DNA of 64,000 nt from Candidatus Flavonifractor merdavium. Its GTDB lineage: Bacteria > Bacillota > Clostridia > Oscillospirales > Oscillospiraceae. The notes beneath the pieces are model-generated. The model was not told the origin of the DNA, did not search any database, and saw only the letters and a program-made list of their open reading frames with translations. The position numbers and the translations under genes are program-made. Where the stretch lies: positions 1 to 64,000 of the forward strand of contig DWXF01000044.1 in assembly GCA_019119335.1 (NCBI GenBank), read 5' to 3'. The stretch's first letter is position 1; each line of letters opens with the position of its first letter. Below, in pieces: positions 50,864-59,589 of this stretch.

Positions 50864-50892
50864 ATTATACCGCAATTTTTCCATTCTGTAAA
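50864..50892 (-). promoter_or_regulatory. znuA promoter
   Basis: On the minus strand TTTACA, 17 bases, TATAAT, about 65 bases before the znuA ATG. Confidence 0.8.
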
Positions 50893-50900
50893 ACAATTCT

Positions 50901-51749
50901 TTACCATCGGCCCAAAAGGAACTGGGCAATGAAGTGGAGGGGCAGGAAACCGGCGGCGTAACTGGCCGCATTGGCGCATACGGCGTACCCCACCCGTCTG
51001 CCGGGTTTCTGTTCCCGCAGCAGCAGGCCGTAGGCCACGGCCTCTGCCAGCCAGATCAGCAGCTCCACCGGGAGCAGCATCAGGTAGTAGAGATAGTGGG
51101 CGCCTACCGCCAGGATGGCTGAGCCCAACAGAATATGGAGAGCTAACTGGGTGACCAGGTTGACGATGAAAAACACTGCCACGCTCCGCCTGCTGCGGAA
51201 CCCGAACAGCCACAGCAGGACTCCTTCCACAACCAGCGTGGGGAGAAAGGTGGAGAGGAACTGGGTAAGATAGTAGCCCGCCGTGGAGGTGGAGCGGGTG
51301 ATGGTGTTTGTCTCATAGTCGTACACCAGCTCTGTGTGGAACACGGTCCGGGTAAAGGGCTCCGCCGTGGCCTGGGCTCCGCCGGCGGAGGACACGGCGA
51401 TGCGGAAGGTCTCCGGCAGGCCAAAGTAGGTGAAGTGGTGAGCGCCATCCTCGCCTGGCGCCAGATCGCCGAACAGGGGTGGATTGGTGCCGTGGACCAG
51501 GGCGGGATACCAGCCCTCATCCTCCCAGCCCTCCAGACCATCCAGCAGGGTGGGATCGTAGTCCTCCCGGTGGATGTTGGGAGACCCGTCCCCGTCCTGA
51601 TGGAGCAGGTCCAGGTAGTACACCCCCTCCGGGGCGTTGACCACCGTGATGGTGAGGGATTGCTTGGGCCCCGTGTCAGCGGAGGCGGTACCCCCGAACA
51701 GGGCCAGACAGAGCAGGAGACAGGCGGCAAGGGAAAGCACGCGTTTCAT
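50901..51749 (-). CDS. membrane protein of unknown function with secreted N-terminal domain
   Basis: The 282-aa protein (from MKRVLSLAACLLL) has a signal peptide cleaved near TASADTG. An extracytoplasmic domain of about 120 residues follows (SLTITVVNAPEGVYYLDLLHQ, HHFTYFGLPETFRIAV), then five or so C-terminal helices including a charged loop FRSRRSVAVFF. No family was recognised. GGAGGACCCGAC supports the start. It lies between the aconitase-like gene and the zinc importer on the same strand. Confidence 0.82.
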   Translation of the reverse strand: MKRVLSLAACLLLCLALFGGTASADTGPKQSLTITVVNAPEGVYYLDLLHQDGDGSPNIHREDYDPTLLDGLEGWEDEGWYPALVHGTNPPLFGDLAPGEDGAHHFTYFGLPETFRIAVSSAGGAQATAEPFTRTVFHTELVYDYETNTITRSTSTAGYYLTQFLSTFLPTLVVEGVLLWLFGFRSRRSVAVFFIVNLVTQLALHILLGSAILAVGAHYLYYLMLLPVELLIWLAEAVAYGLLLREQKPGRRVGYAVCANAASYAAGFLPLHFIAQFLLGRW

Positions 51750-51822
51750 GTCGGGTCCTCCTTCCTGTGTGTTCTGACCAATACACACCTGAGAGGGGAC
51801 AATGATTGCGCGGAGGCAATCT

Positions 51823-54069
51823 TTATTTTGCGTAGTAGTTGATGAGGCAGCCGGCCAGCACGATGTCCCGCTCTTCCCGGGTCATGCCGGGCAGCTTCAG
51901 GGTGACGGACTTCTCGTCCCCGTTCTGGAGCAGGGTGGCGGAAATCTCCTCCGCGCCGCTGTCCACGGCGGCGCGGATGCCGGGGATGTACAGCCTGTCG
52001 CCGGGCTGAATGTTCCAGTCCTTGACTCCCTCGGCGATAAAGGGCAGCATGCCCCAGTTCACCACGTTGGAGCGGTAGCGCTTGGTGGCGTACTCGGCGG
52101 CCAGGTTGGCCACGCCCCCCAGCACCCGCTGGCAGGAGGCGGCCTGCTCCCGGGCGGAGCCGTCGCCGGGCTTGAGGGCCATCACCAGGGAGCCCAGGCC
52201 GGTGTCCCTGCCGTCGTGGCCCATGAGAGCCGCCTTGACTTCGGGGGCCTCGGGGTCGGCGCGGCGCAGCTTCTCCACCGCCAGCACCTCCTTGGCCCGG
52301 GGGACATACTGGGGGTCCTTCCGGCTCAGGGCGAACTCGGACAGCTTGATGGGGTTGGAGCGGTAGGAGGAGGTCTCGCCGGAGGGGATCAGCTCGTCGG
52401 TGGTGGTGACGGGATCGTAAATGGCGGAGCACACGGTGAGCAGCAGGTTGTCCGGCAGGGCTACCTGCTCCGGCCAGTCGGCGATGTTGGGCCCGAACAC
52501 CAGCTCCTGGCTGGGGTCGGCCTTGCCCACGCCGAAGTACACCCGGGCCTTGTAGGGGGTGTCGTCATAGGAGAAGGGCTCCACCGCGGGGTCCACGGGG
52601 GGAGCGGGCAGCTCGTCGGCCCCGGTGAGCACGCCGCCGTTCACGGCGGTGGCGGCGATGGAGCGGGCGTCCATCAGAGCTACGTAGGACACCTGGCCGT
52701 CGGAGGGCTTGGAGCCCTCCCGGTTGGGGAAGTTGCGGGTGGAGTGGCGGATGGAGAAGCCGCCGTTGGCGGGCACGTCGCCCGCGCCGAAGCAGGGGCC
52801 GCAGAAGCAGGAGCGGATGGAGGCGCCGGCGGCCATCAGGGAGGCGATGTACCCCTTCCGGGTCAGCTCCAGGTTGACGGGCTGGCTGGTGGGGTAGACG
52901 GAGAGCCAGAACTCGTCGGCGCCGATGGCGTGGCCGTCCAGAATCTGGGCCGTCCGGACGATGTTCTGATAAGTACCGCCGGAGCAGCCGGCAATGACGC
53001 CCTGGTCCACGTGGAACTGGCCGTTTACGATCTTGTCCAGCAGGGAGGCGGGCTTGTTCTTCAGCTTGAGCTGATGCACCGTGTCCTCGTCCACCTGATG
53101 GAGCAGGTCTTTCATGTTTTCCTTGAACTCCCGGATGGTGTAGGCGTTGGAGGGGTGGAAGGGCAGGGCGATCATGGGCCGGATCTTGTCTAGCTCCACC
53201 TCGATCACCCCGTCGTAGTAAGCGCCGTCGGCGGGAGCCTGGGGCTTGAACTCGCTCCCCCGGCCCAGCGCCGCCAGATGATCTTTCAGGGTGTCGTCGG
53301 CGGGCCACACGGAGGACAGGCAGGTGGTCTCGGTGGTCATCACGTCGATGCCGGAGCGGTAGTCCATGGACAGGTTGGCCACGCCGGGACCGAAGAACTC
53401 CATGACGGCGTTTTTCACCACGCCGTCCTTGAAGGTGGAGCGGATGAGCTCCAGGGCCACGTCCTGGGGCCCCACTCCGGGGATGGGAGCGCCGGTGAGG
53501 TAAATGGCGATCACCTTGGGGTAGGCGACATTATAGGTCTTGCACAGCAGCTGCCGGGCCAGCTCAGGGCCGCCCTCGCCGATAGCCATGGTGCCGTAGG
53601 CGCCGTAGCGGGTGTGGGAGTCGGAGCCCAGGATCATCTTGCCGGGGGCGGCGTACCGCTCCCGCATATAGGAGTGGATCACGCTCTGATGGGCGGGCAC
53701 GAACTCGCCGCCGTACTTCTTGGCGGCGGACAGGCCGAACACGTGGTCGTCCTCGTTGATGGTGCCGCCCACGGCGCACAGGGAGTTGTGGCAGTTGGTA
53801 AGCACATAGGGCACGGGGAACTCCTTCATGCCGGAGGCCCGGGCAGTCTGGATGATGCCCACATAAGTAATGTCATGGGAAGCCATGGCGTCAAATTTGA
53901 TGGCCAGGCTGTCCATGGAGTCGCCGGTGTTGTGGGCTTTCAGGATGGCGTAGGCCATGGTACCTTTTTTGGCCTCCTCCGGGGCGGGCAGGCCGGCGGC
54001 GGGGCCGTCCTGAGCGGGCAGGAAGGCGCCGTTTTTATAGTACGCGCCCTGTGGAGTAATCTTCAGCAT
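51823..54069 (-). CDS. aconitase-family hydratase
   Basis: The 748-aa protein has the aconitase architecture: MILGSDSHTRYGAYGTMAIGEGG, a first cluster Cys in TTETTCLSSVW, the CxxC pair in SCFCGPCFGAGD, GGFSIRHSTRNFPNREGSK, and a C-terminal swivel domain (SNVVNWGMLPFI). The length and form are closest to the YbhJ-like single-chain hydratases rather than the AcnA/AcnB types. It may isomerise citrate or a related acid. No other TCA gene is in the window. A GGAGGGGATACCC site and a good promoter precede it. Confidence 0.9.
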   Translation of the reverse strand: MLKITPQGAYYKNGAFLPAQDGPAAGLPAPEEAKKGTMAYAILKAHNTGDSMDSLAIKFDAMASHDITYVGIIQTARASGMKEFPVPYVLTNCHNSLCAVGGTINEDDHVFGLSAAKKYGGEFVPAHQSVIHSYMRERYAAPGKMILGSDSHTRYGAYGTMAIGEGGPELARQLLCKTYNVAYPKVIAIYLTGAPIPGVGPQDVALELIRSTFKDGVVKNAVMEFFGPGVANLSMDYRSGIDVMTTETTCLSSVWPADDTLKDHLAALGRGSEFKPQAPADGAYYDGVIEVELDKIRPMIALPFHPSNAYTIREFKENMKDLLHQVDEDTVHQLKLKNKPASLLDKIVNGQFHVDQGVIAGCSGGTYQNIVRTAQILDGHAIGADEFWLSVYPTSQPVNLELTRKGYIASLMAAGASIRSCFCGPCFGAGDVPANGGFSIRHSTRNFPNREGSKPSDGQVSYVALMDARSIAATAVNGGVLTGADELPAPPVDPAVEPFSYDDTPYKARVYFGVGKADPSQELVFGPNIADWPEQVALPDNLLLTVCSAIYDPVTTTDELIPSGETSSYRSNPIKLSEFALSRKDPQYVPRAKEVLAVEKLRRADPEAPEVKAALMGHDGRDTGLGSLVMALKPGDGSAREQAASCQRVLGGVANLAAEYATKRYRSNVVNWGMLPFIAEGVKDWNIQPGDRLYIPGIRAAVDSGAEEISATLLQNGDEKSVTLKLPGMTREERDIVLAGCLINYYAK

Positions 54070-54103
54070 GGGTATCCCCTCCGTTGTGATTCAAATTATA
54101 TCT

Positions 54104-54132
54104 ATCATACCAACAATTTGCGAGAAGTGCAA
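54104..54132 (-). promoter_or_regulatory. promoter of the aconitase-family gene
   Basis: On the minus strand TTGCAC, 17 bases, TATGAT, about 35 bases upstream of the ATG at 54069. Confidence 0.75.
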
Positions 54133-54199
54133 GCTGTTTTGCGCGGACTTGCAAATCAGGAGAACCAAAAATTTATGTCAACTTTTTTGTCCTAGCGCC

Positions 54200-54228
54200 T
54201 TGACGGGGTATAGGGAATACGGTAGAAT
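54200..54228 (+). promoter_or_regulatory. promoter of the amidase gene
   Basis: TTGACG, 17 bases, TAGAAT, about 30 bases before the ATG at 54258. Confidence 0.75.
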
Positions 54229-54257
54229 AAAAACATATTTTGCCGAGGAGTTCTGTT

Positions 54258-55877
54258 ATGAAAAAGGCCGTTTCCCTGCTTTTAACCCTGGTATTGCTGA
54301 TTGGAATGGTGCCCGCCATAGCCGCCGGGCCGGCGGGCGCCCTCTCTGTTTATTTTTATGAGGAATCCACCGGACGCTATGGTGGACTGGTCCAGACCGA
54401 CCGGGTGAACATCACCCTGGATGGGGCGGAACTTACCCCGGAGGATGTGCCCGCGCTGGTGCAGTATCCCGAGGGGAAAAACGGACGCACCCTGGTGCCG
54501 GTGCGCCTGATCGCCGAGGCCCTGGGGGCCACCGTGACCTGGGTGCCGGATACCCGGCAGGCCATCCTGACTCAGGGAGAGGACATCATTGTGCTCACCC
54601 TGGGCTCCGCCTCCGCTCTGGTCAACGGCCAGAGTGTGGAGCTGCCCGACGGGGTCCCCGCCGGTGTGGTAAAGTGGGACGGGAAGGAGAGCACCATGGT
54701 GCCCCTGCGCTTTGTCTCCGAGCAGCTGGGGGCGGAGGTGGCCTGGGACGGCGGAACCTTTACCGCCGTGATCACCTCTCCGGCGGGACCGGAGCCCACG
54801 CCGAGCCCCACCCCCGTGCCCACGCCTACGCCTACCCTGACGCCAACGCCCACTCCCACGCCGACGCCTGATGTGACCCCGACGCCTACCCCCACTCCTA
54901 CGCCCACGCCCACACCGCCTGCCAACGGGGACAAGGGGGCGGTGACGGAGATCTCCTTTTCGGCCAGCACCCAGGTGGTGACCATCACGGCTGACCATGT
55001 GCCGGAGTACCGGGTCATTGATCTGGGGGACCGGGTGGTGATCGACGTGCTGGGCGCAGTGTGCCCGGAGGCGGTGGAGAACACAGTGGCCATCGCCACG
55101 GACAGCGATGTGATTTCCGCCGTCCGCTATCTCCAGCACGACGACGATCTGGGCTACGGCTATCCCCACTCCCTGCGGGTGGTGCTGGACCTGAAGGGGG
55201 GCGCGTCCTACACCAAAAATATCATTGTGGAGGCGGGCCAGAATCAGATCCGGGTCACCCTGCTGCCGCTGGATATTCCCGGCCTGCCGGAAGAGCCGCT
55301 GGACCCCAACAAGTACACCATCGTGATAGACCCGGGCCATGACGGCACGACTTTGGGGGCGGTGTACCCCGATGCCAGCGGGACCAAGATTTACGAGAAG
55401 GACCTGACCCTGTCCATCTCCAACAAGCTGAAGGCGGAGCTGGAGAAGGCTGGCTTCAACGTGGTGATGACCCGAACGGGGGAGACGGCGGGGGACCTGT
55501 ACGAGCGGGCCGCCCTGGCCAACGCGGTGGAGGCCGACCTGTTTGTCAGCATCCACATTAACGCCTCGGGCACCGTGCCCACCTTCCAGGGCCTGTATAC
55601 TTACCACCATCCCGACAGCCAGCGGAGCAAGAATTTCGCCCAGGCGGTGCAGAGCGCGGTGTGCGCCGCCTCCGGGGCCATTGACCGGGGGATCGCCTCG
55701 GCCAACTTTGTGGTGCTGCGGGAGACCGATATGGCGGCGGTGCTGGTGGAGTGCGGCTTCATGTCCAATGTGGAGGAGCTGGAGCGGCTCAAGACCGATT
55801 CCTACCAGCAGAAGCTGGCGGAGGGTATTGCCCAGGGCATTACCGATTATCTCAACACCGGCGCGATTCAGAAATAA
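54258..55877 (+). CDS. secreted N-acetylmuramoyl-L-alanine amidase (Amidase_3)
   Basis: The 539-aa exported protein starts at MKKAVSLLLT (GAGGAG upstream) with a signal peptide. Residues of about 35-175 hold a copper-amine-oxidase-N-like stalk domain (RTLVPVRLIAEALGATVTW repeated as STMVPLRFVSEQLGAEVAW). A (Pro-Thr)-rich linker spans about 180-225, then an AMIN-like domain. The C-terminal zinc amidase has IVIDPGHDG, the Glu in KIYEKDLTLS, SIHINAS and the catalytic Glu in LVECGFMSN. It cleaves the peptide stem from peptidoglycan. Confidence 0.95.
   Translation: MKKAVSLLLTLVLLIGMVPAIAAGPAGALSVYFYEESTGRYGGLVQTDRVNITLDGAELTPEDVPALVQYPEGKNGRTLVPVRLIAEALGATVTWVPDTRQAILTQGEDIIVLTLGSASALVNGQSVELPDGVPAGVVKWDGKESTMVPLRFVSEQLGAEVAWDGGTFTAVITSPAGPEPTPSPTPVPTPTPTLTPTPTPTPTPDVTPTPTPTPTPTPTPPANGDKGAVTEISFSASTQVVTITADHVPEYRVIDLGDRVVIDVLGAVCPEAVENTVAIATDSDVISAVRYLQHDDDLGYGYPHSLRVVLDLKGGASYTKNIIVEAGQNQIRVTLLPLDIPGLPEEPLDPNKYTIVIDPGHDGTTLGAVYPDASGTKIYEKDLTLSISNKLKAELEKAGFNVVMTRTGETAGDLYERAALANAVEADLFVSIHINASGTVPTFQGLYTYHHPDSQRSKNFAQAVQSAVCAASGAIDRGIASANFVVLRETDMAAVLVECGFMSNVEELERLKTDSYQQKLAEGIAQGITDYLNTGAIQK
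54793..54921 (+). repeat. Pro-Thr codon repeat tract in the amidase gene
   Basis: About 130 bases of repeated CC(N)AC(N) codons, mostly CCCACGCC and CCTAC variants, encode the (PT)n linker. The 6-base period is imperfect; length changes by slippage in multiples of 6 would keep the frame. Confidence 0.8.
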
Positions 55878-55885
55878 GCGCAACG

Positions 55886-55920
55886 GGGGCGCTCCACTGT
55901 GTGGAGCGCCCCTCGTATTT
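55886..55920. terminator. bidirectional terminator after the amidase gene
   Basis: GGGGCGCTCCAC-TGT-GTGGAGCGCCCC followed by TCGTATTTT. It is shared with the convergent SDR gene. Confidence 0.82.
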
Positions 55921-55924
55921 TGGA

Positions 55925-56689
55925 TCAGAGCCGCCGCAGACCCTCCCAGCAGGCCATGATAAAGCAGTGCGGCAGAAACTTGCTGGCCACCCGCTGCACC
56001 AGGGCGGGCAGGCCGCAGGTGGTGACGGCCAGCACCTGGCTGTCCCGCAGGGCGCGCCGGGCCACCGTCTCCGGCCGGAGAGCGAAGGGGTAGCTGCGGA
56101 CGGTGCGACCGTTTTTGGTGTCCCGGGCCACCTGCATGAATTCGGTTTTGATCCAGCCGGGGCACACCGCTGTCACCTTGATGCCCCGGGGAGCCACCTC
56201 CCACCGGAGAGCCCGGCTGTACCGCAGCAGAAAGGCCTTGGTGGCGGCGTAGACGTTGAAGCCGGGCAGGGGCTGGAAGGCGGCGGAGGAGCAGATCTCC
56301 AGGATGCGGGCGCCCCGGCTCATGTGGGGAATGGCGGCGGCGGTGAGGGCCACCGCCGCCCGGCAGTTTAGGTCGATCATGTCCGCCGTCTCCTGGAGGG
56401 TCATGTCGGCGTAAGTGCCGAACTTGCCGAACCCGGCGGAGTTGACCAGCACCCGCACGTCGGCGCCCGTTTCCCGCAGCAGGGCGCGCAGGGTCTCCAC
56501 GCTCTCGGCCTTGGTCAGATCCAGGGCCAGGGGCCGCATGGGGGTGGACAGCTGGGCGGCCAGCTCCTCCATCCGCTCCCGGCGGCGGGCCACCCCCCAG
56601 ATCTCGTCCAGGCCGCCCTGCCGGTCCAGCTGGCGGATAAAGGAGCGGCCCAGGCCGGAGGAGGCGCCGGTGACAATGGCGATGTTCAT
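55925..56689 (-). CDS. short-chain dehydrogenase/reductase
   Basis: The 254-aa SDR has the cofactor motif VTGASSGLGRSF, NSAGFGKFG (NNAG equivalent), catalytic Ser in CSSAAFQPLPG and YAATK with the catalytic Tyr/Lys, then VCPGWIKTEF. A hydrophobic C-terminus (LPHCFIMACWEGL) suggests membrane association. The substrate is unknown. MNIAIVTG at 56689 is chosen as start (GGGAGGG upstream). Confidence 0.92.
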   Translation of the reverse strand: MNIAIVTGASSGLGRSFIRQLDRQGGLDEIWGVARRRERMEELAAQLSTPMRPLALDLTKAESVETLRALLRETGADVRVLVNSAGFGKFGTYADMTLQETADMIDLNCRAAVALTAAAIPHMSRGARILEICSSAAFQPLPGFNVYAATKAFLLRYSRALRWEVAPRGIKVTAVCPGWIKTEFMQVARDTKNGRTVRSYPFALRPETVARRALRDSQVLAVTTCGLPALVQRVASKFLPHCFIMACWEGLRRL

Positions 56690-56770
56690 ACACAATGCCC
56701 TCCCTTGGCATGATTGTTTTCCCTAGTATCCCACAAATTGCCCGGCCTTTGCAAGAGAGAAGCGAAATTG

Positions 56771-56799
56771 TTGACGGCGGTGGGGCGGACGGGTAAAAT
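56771..56799 (+). promoter_or_regulatory. promoter of the DUF3783 gene
   Basis: TTGACG, 17 bases, TAAAAT, about 35 bases before the ATG at 56837. It may also serve plsY and greA downstream. Confidence 0.7.
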
Positions 56800-56836
56800 A
56801 GAAGCTGCTATCACTTGATGGAAAAGAGGATTTGTG

Positions 56837-57235
56837 ATGAACCATCCTATGGTATTGCTCTATAATCTGAACAACGAGAAGGGCGGCAAAATCCGGCGTA
56901 TGTGCCTGCCGCTGGGCCTGCGCACCCGGCTGGTGGAGCCGGCGGAGTACGGTCTGACCCTGAGCCAGCTGGTGGAGGGCCAAGGGCCCGAGACACCCTG
57001 GACGGGTGAGTGCTTTTCCGACGAGCTGCTGCTGCTGGTCAACTGCCCCGGTCCGCTGCTGGACCGGTTCCTCCAGGGCTTCCGCCGGAACAGGATTCCC
57101 CCGGTGGGCCTGAAGGCGGTGCTTACCCCCACCAACTCCGGCTGGACCTCCCTGGAGCTGCGGGAGGAACTGGCCAAGGAGCGGGAGGCCATCCGGCAGG
57201 GCCAGGGAGCCCATAATAAGGAGCAGGAGGGGTAA
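56837..57235 (+). CDS. DUF3783-family protein
   Basis: The 132-aa small protein begins MNHPMVLLYNLNNEKGGKIRRMC and resembles the DUF3783 family of Firmicutes, whose function is unknown. Its C-terminal half (NRIPPVGLKAVLTPTNSGWTSLELREELAKERE) is typical of it. The ATG at 56837 has AGAGG upstream. Confidence 0.75.
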   Translation: MNHPMVLLYNLNNEKGGKIRRMCLPLGLRTRLVEPAEYGLTLSQLVEGQGPETPWTGECFSDELLLLVNCPGPLLDRFLQGFRRNRIPPVGLKAVLTPTNSGWTSLELREELAKEREAIRQGQGAHNKEQEG

Positions 57236-57288
57236 AACCGCCGTTTTGGGGCAAACTGGCTCCATCCTTGGAGTGTGAGGTGTTTGCT

Positions 57289-57894
57289 GTGGAACGGCTC
57301 ATCTGCCTTTTGACCGGATATGCGTTCGGCTGCTTTCTGACCGGGGAGCTGGTGGCCCGCCGCCGCACTGGAGCGGGGGCGGACCGGCTGGGGACGGGGA
57401 ATCCGGGCATGGCCAACCTGGCCCATGAGCTAGGGTTGGGCTGGGGGCTGCTGGTACTGCTGGGAGACGTGTTGAAAACCGCGCTGGCCTGCCTGATTGC
57501 CTGGCTGTTGTCCGGGGCGGCTCTGGGCCGCCTTGCCCTGCTGTGGACCTGCCTGGGGGCGGTCCTGGGTCACAACTTCCCGTTCTGGCAGCGCTTCCAG
57601 GGCGGGAAGGGGGTGGCGGTTACCTGCGCGGGACTGATCCTGTATGCTCCGCTGTGGGGGACGGCGGCCTGCCTCACCGGGCTGGGCGTGACCCTGGCCA
57701 CCGGCTGGCTGCCCCTGGGGGCGGTGGTGATTCCCGCCGTCTTTCTCCCCCTGGCGTGTCTGTTTCACGGCGGGGAGGCCGGGGTGCTGGCCGCCGCCCT
57801 GATGGGGCTGATGGTAAGCCGTCACTATCATGGCCTGGGCCGGATCCTGCGGGGGGAGGAGCCCCGGAAACTCCGGCCGGGCAAATCAGAGTAA
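57289..57894 (+). CDS. plsY: PlsY-like glycerol-3-phosphate acyltransferase
   Basis: The 201-aa polytopic membrane protein has the three PlsY motifs: GTGNPGMANL (usual GSGNPGATN), GHNFPFWQRFQGGKGVAV, and the C-terminal SRHYHGLGRILRGEE. PlsY transfers acyl from acyl-phosphate to glycerol-3-phosphate. The GTG at 57289 is preferred because GTGAGG lies 8 bases upstream; the track's TTG start has none. The first motif deviates, so it may be a paralogue and not the main enzyme. Confidence 0.88.
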   Translation: MERLICLLTGYAFGCFLTGELVARRRTGAGADRLGTGNPGMANLAHELGLGWGLLVLLGDVLKTALACLIAWLLSGAALGRLALLWTCLGAVLGHNFPFWQRFQGGKGVAVTCAGLILYAPLWGTAACLTGLGVTLATGWLPLGAVVIPAVFLPLACLFHGGEAGVLAAALMGLMVSRHYHGLGRILRGEEPRKLRPGKSE

Positions 57895-57911
57895 AGTCGA
57901 GGGATACTGCG

Positions 57912-58415
57912 ATGCATGACGAACTGACCAAAAAGGACCTGCAGATGATGAAGGAGGAGCTGGATTACCGGCGCATCCAGCTGCGTCCTCAGCTGCTGGA
58001 GGCGGTGAAGGAGGCCCGGGCCTTCGGTGACCTGAGCGAAAACTTTGAATACAAGGCGGCCAAGCAGGAGAAAAACCGCAATGAGAGCCGCATCCGCTAT
58101 CTGGAGAACATGATCCGTACCGCCCGGGTGCTGAAGGAGGAGGGACCCGCCGACGGGGTGGGCCTGTACGACAAGGTGACGGTCTACCTGGAGGATGAGG
58201 AGGACACCGAGACCTATCAGGTGGTGACCACCATGCGGCAGGACGCCCTCCACGGCCTCATCAGCAAGGAGTCTCCGGTGGGCAAGGCCCTGCTGGGCCG
58301 CAAGGTGGGGGAGACCGTACACATCCAGGTCAACGAGAAATACGGCTATGACGCCAAGATCCTCTCTATTGAAAAGGGAGAGGACGACGGCTCCGTGCCT
58401 TTGCGGGGCTTTTAA
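57912..58415 (+). CDS. greA: GreA/GreB-family transcript cleavage factor
   Basis: The 167-aa factor has the N-terminal coiled coil (MKEELDYRRIQLRPQLLEAVKEARAFGDLSENFEYKAAKQEKNRNESRI) with the acidic tip DLSENFEY that rescues stalled RNA polymerase. It also has the C-terminal FKBP-like domain (SPVGKALLGRKVGETVHIQV). MHDELTKKD at 57912 is the start; the track ORF extends falsely into plsY. Confidence 0.96.
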   Translation: MHDELTKKDLQMMKEELDYRRIQLRPQLLEAVKEARAFGDLSENFEYKAAKQEKNRNESRIRYLENMIRTARVLKEEGPADGVGLYDKVTVYLEDEEDTETYQVVTTMRQDALHGLISKESPVGKALLGRKVGETVHIQVNEKYGYDAKILSIEKGEDDGSVPLRGF

Positions 58416-58447
58416 AAAAGCGGGAACGAAAGCCGTTCCCGCTAAAA
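58416..58447. terminator. bidirectional terminator after greA
   Basis: AGCGGGAACG and CGTTCCCGCT flank AAAGC, with A-runs before and an A/T-rich stretch after. It overlaps the end of the convergent DUF4363 gene. Confidence 0.8.
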
Positions 58448-58822
58448 TATATTCTTCAGGGTGAGCTGCTCGGCCTCATAGAGCAGTTCAATCTGAGTGA
58501 CCAGCCGGGCGTTGGCGGCGGCGTATTCTCCATACTCCCGGCTGTCCAGCAGGGCCAGGGTCTCCCGGAACCCGGCGCAGATGGCGTCGGTGTCCGCGTG
58601 GCGGAGGAGCACGTGGAGATAGACGTCCCGGTCTGCCCAGACCTCCTTGGCCTGGACGGTGAGTGCCCGGGCCTGCGCCCAGTCCTCCGCCGCCGCCAGC
58701 TCGTCGGCCTGCTCCAGCAGTCTCCCCAGGGTGTCGGTAAAGCCGTGGAGAGATCGGATGTGGAGCAGCGTACCGGTGAAGATGGCCGCCAGCAGGATCA
58801 GGGCGATCCACAGCCGCTTCAT
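58442..58822 (-). CDS. DUF4363-family protein
   Basis: The 126-aa protein has an N-terminal membrane helix (LWIALILLAAIFTGTLL) and a helical extracytoplasmic part (LGRLLEQADELAAAEDWAQARALTVQAKEVW). It pairs with a DUF421 gene by a 4-base overlap, the usual arrangement in Clostridia. The function is unknown, with a probable envelope or sporulation link. Confidence 0.85.
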   Translation of the reverse strand: MKRLWIALILLAAIFTGTLLHIRSLHGFTDTLGRLLEQADELAAAEDWAQARALTVQAKEVWADRDVYLHVLLRHADTDAICAGFRETLALLDSREYGEYAAANARLVTQIELLYEAEQLTLKNIF

Positions 58823-59499
58823 TTCTCCACCTCCTTTTTGGACAGATAGACCCGGTTTTCCTCATCCACCGTCAGCAGGAATACGTCCTGGGTCCCCTTG
58901 ACGTGGTGTTGCCTGAGCTGCTTTTCCAGCCACTCCTCATTGAGGCCCCGGCTGTGGAGGGAGCGGGTGATCAACCGCCCGTCGTTGATGATGACCATGG
59001 GCAGACCCGGCTCCTGAGGAGTCAGACCCATCTGCTGGGCGGTGACCGGCTGCTGGGCGGCGTAGGGGAGGACGGAGAGCTGCCCGTTGGTCTCCAGAAT
59101 GGCGTATTTTACGGTGGACAAATCGGTGATGCCCTGCATCCGCAGCTCCTCCATCAGCTCGTCCAGGGTGAAGCGGTTTTTCTTCATCTCGTTCTGCCGC
59201 AGCTTGCCGTTTTCCACGATGACGCTGGGCCGGCCGCAGAGTACCGCCCGGAACCGGACGCTGCGCATGGTGAGCACCGACAGGGCCATGGTGAGGCACA
59301 GCAGGGTGAGGATGGGAATGAGGCCGGTGAGTAGGGGAATGCCGAAGTCCTGCATAGGCACCGCCGCCAGATCAGCGATCAGCAGGGCCAGCACCAGCTC
59401 GGAGGGCTCCAGCTCCCCCACCTGGCGCTTGCCCATCAGGCGGATGCCGATGATGATGAACGCATATAAAATGATGGTGCGCAGAAAGGCGATGACCAT
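58819..59499 (-). CDS. DUF421 (YetF/YrbG-like) membrane protein
   Basis: The 226-aa protein has three N-terminal helices (AFLRTIILYAFIIIGIRLMGKRQVGELEPSELVLALLIADLA), the classic DUF421 segment. A cytosolic YetF-like domain follows (FRAVLCGRPSVIVENGKL, ELRMQGITDLSTVKYAILETNGQLSVLP). MVIAFLRT at 59499 is the start with GGAGGTCCGC upstream. Family function is unresolved; relatives are spore or general membrane proteins. Confidence 0.92.
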   Translation of the reverse strand: MVIAFLRTIILYAFIIIGIRLMGKRQVGELEPSELVLALLIADLAAVPMQDFGIPLLTGLIPILTLLCLTMALSVLTMRSVRFRAVLCGRPSVIVENGKLRQNEMKKNRFTLDELMEELRMQGITDLSTVKYAILETNGQLSVLPYAAQQPVTAQQMGLTPQEPGLPMVIINDGRLITRSLHSRGLNEEWLEKQLRQHHVKGTQDVFLLTVDEENRVYLSKKEVEK

Positions 59500-59589
59500 A
59501 GCGGACCTCCCCAAACACAGTCTTTCTGATTCAGTATGGCCGGGGCGGCCGTCATTATGCGGCTGGAACCGGAAGGAAAGGGGAATTCC

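Noticed and set aside
54793-54921. Possible CRISPR-like or tandem DNA repeat
   Set aside because: The short 6-base periodicity encodes Pro-Thr; there are no spacers and no separate repeat units.
54282-56711. 809-aa minus-strand ORF
   Set aside because: It is antisense to the amidase gene and out of frame with the SDR gene. The Pro-Thr repeat tract keeps several frames open and gives low-complexity protein.
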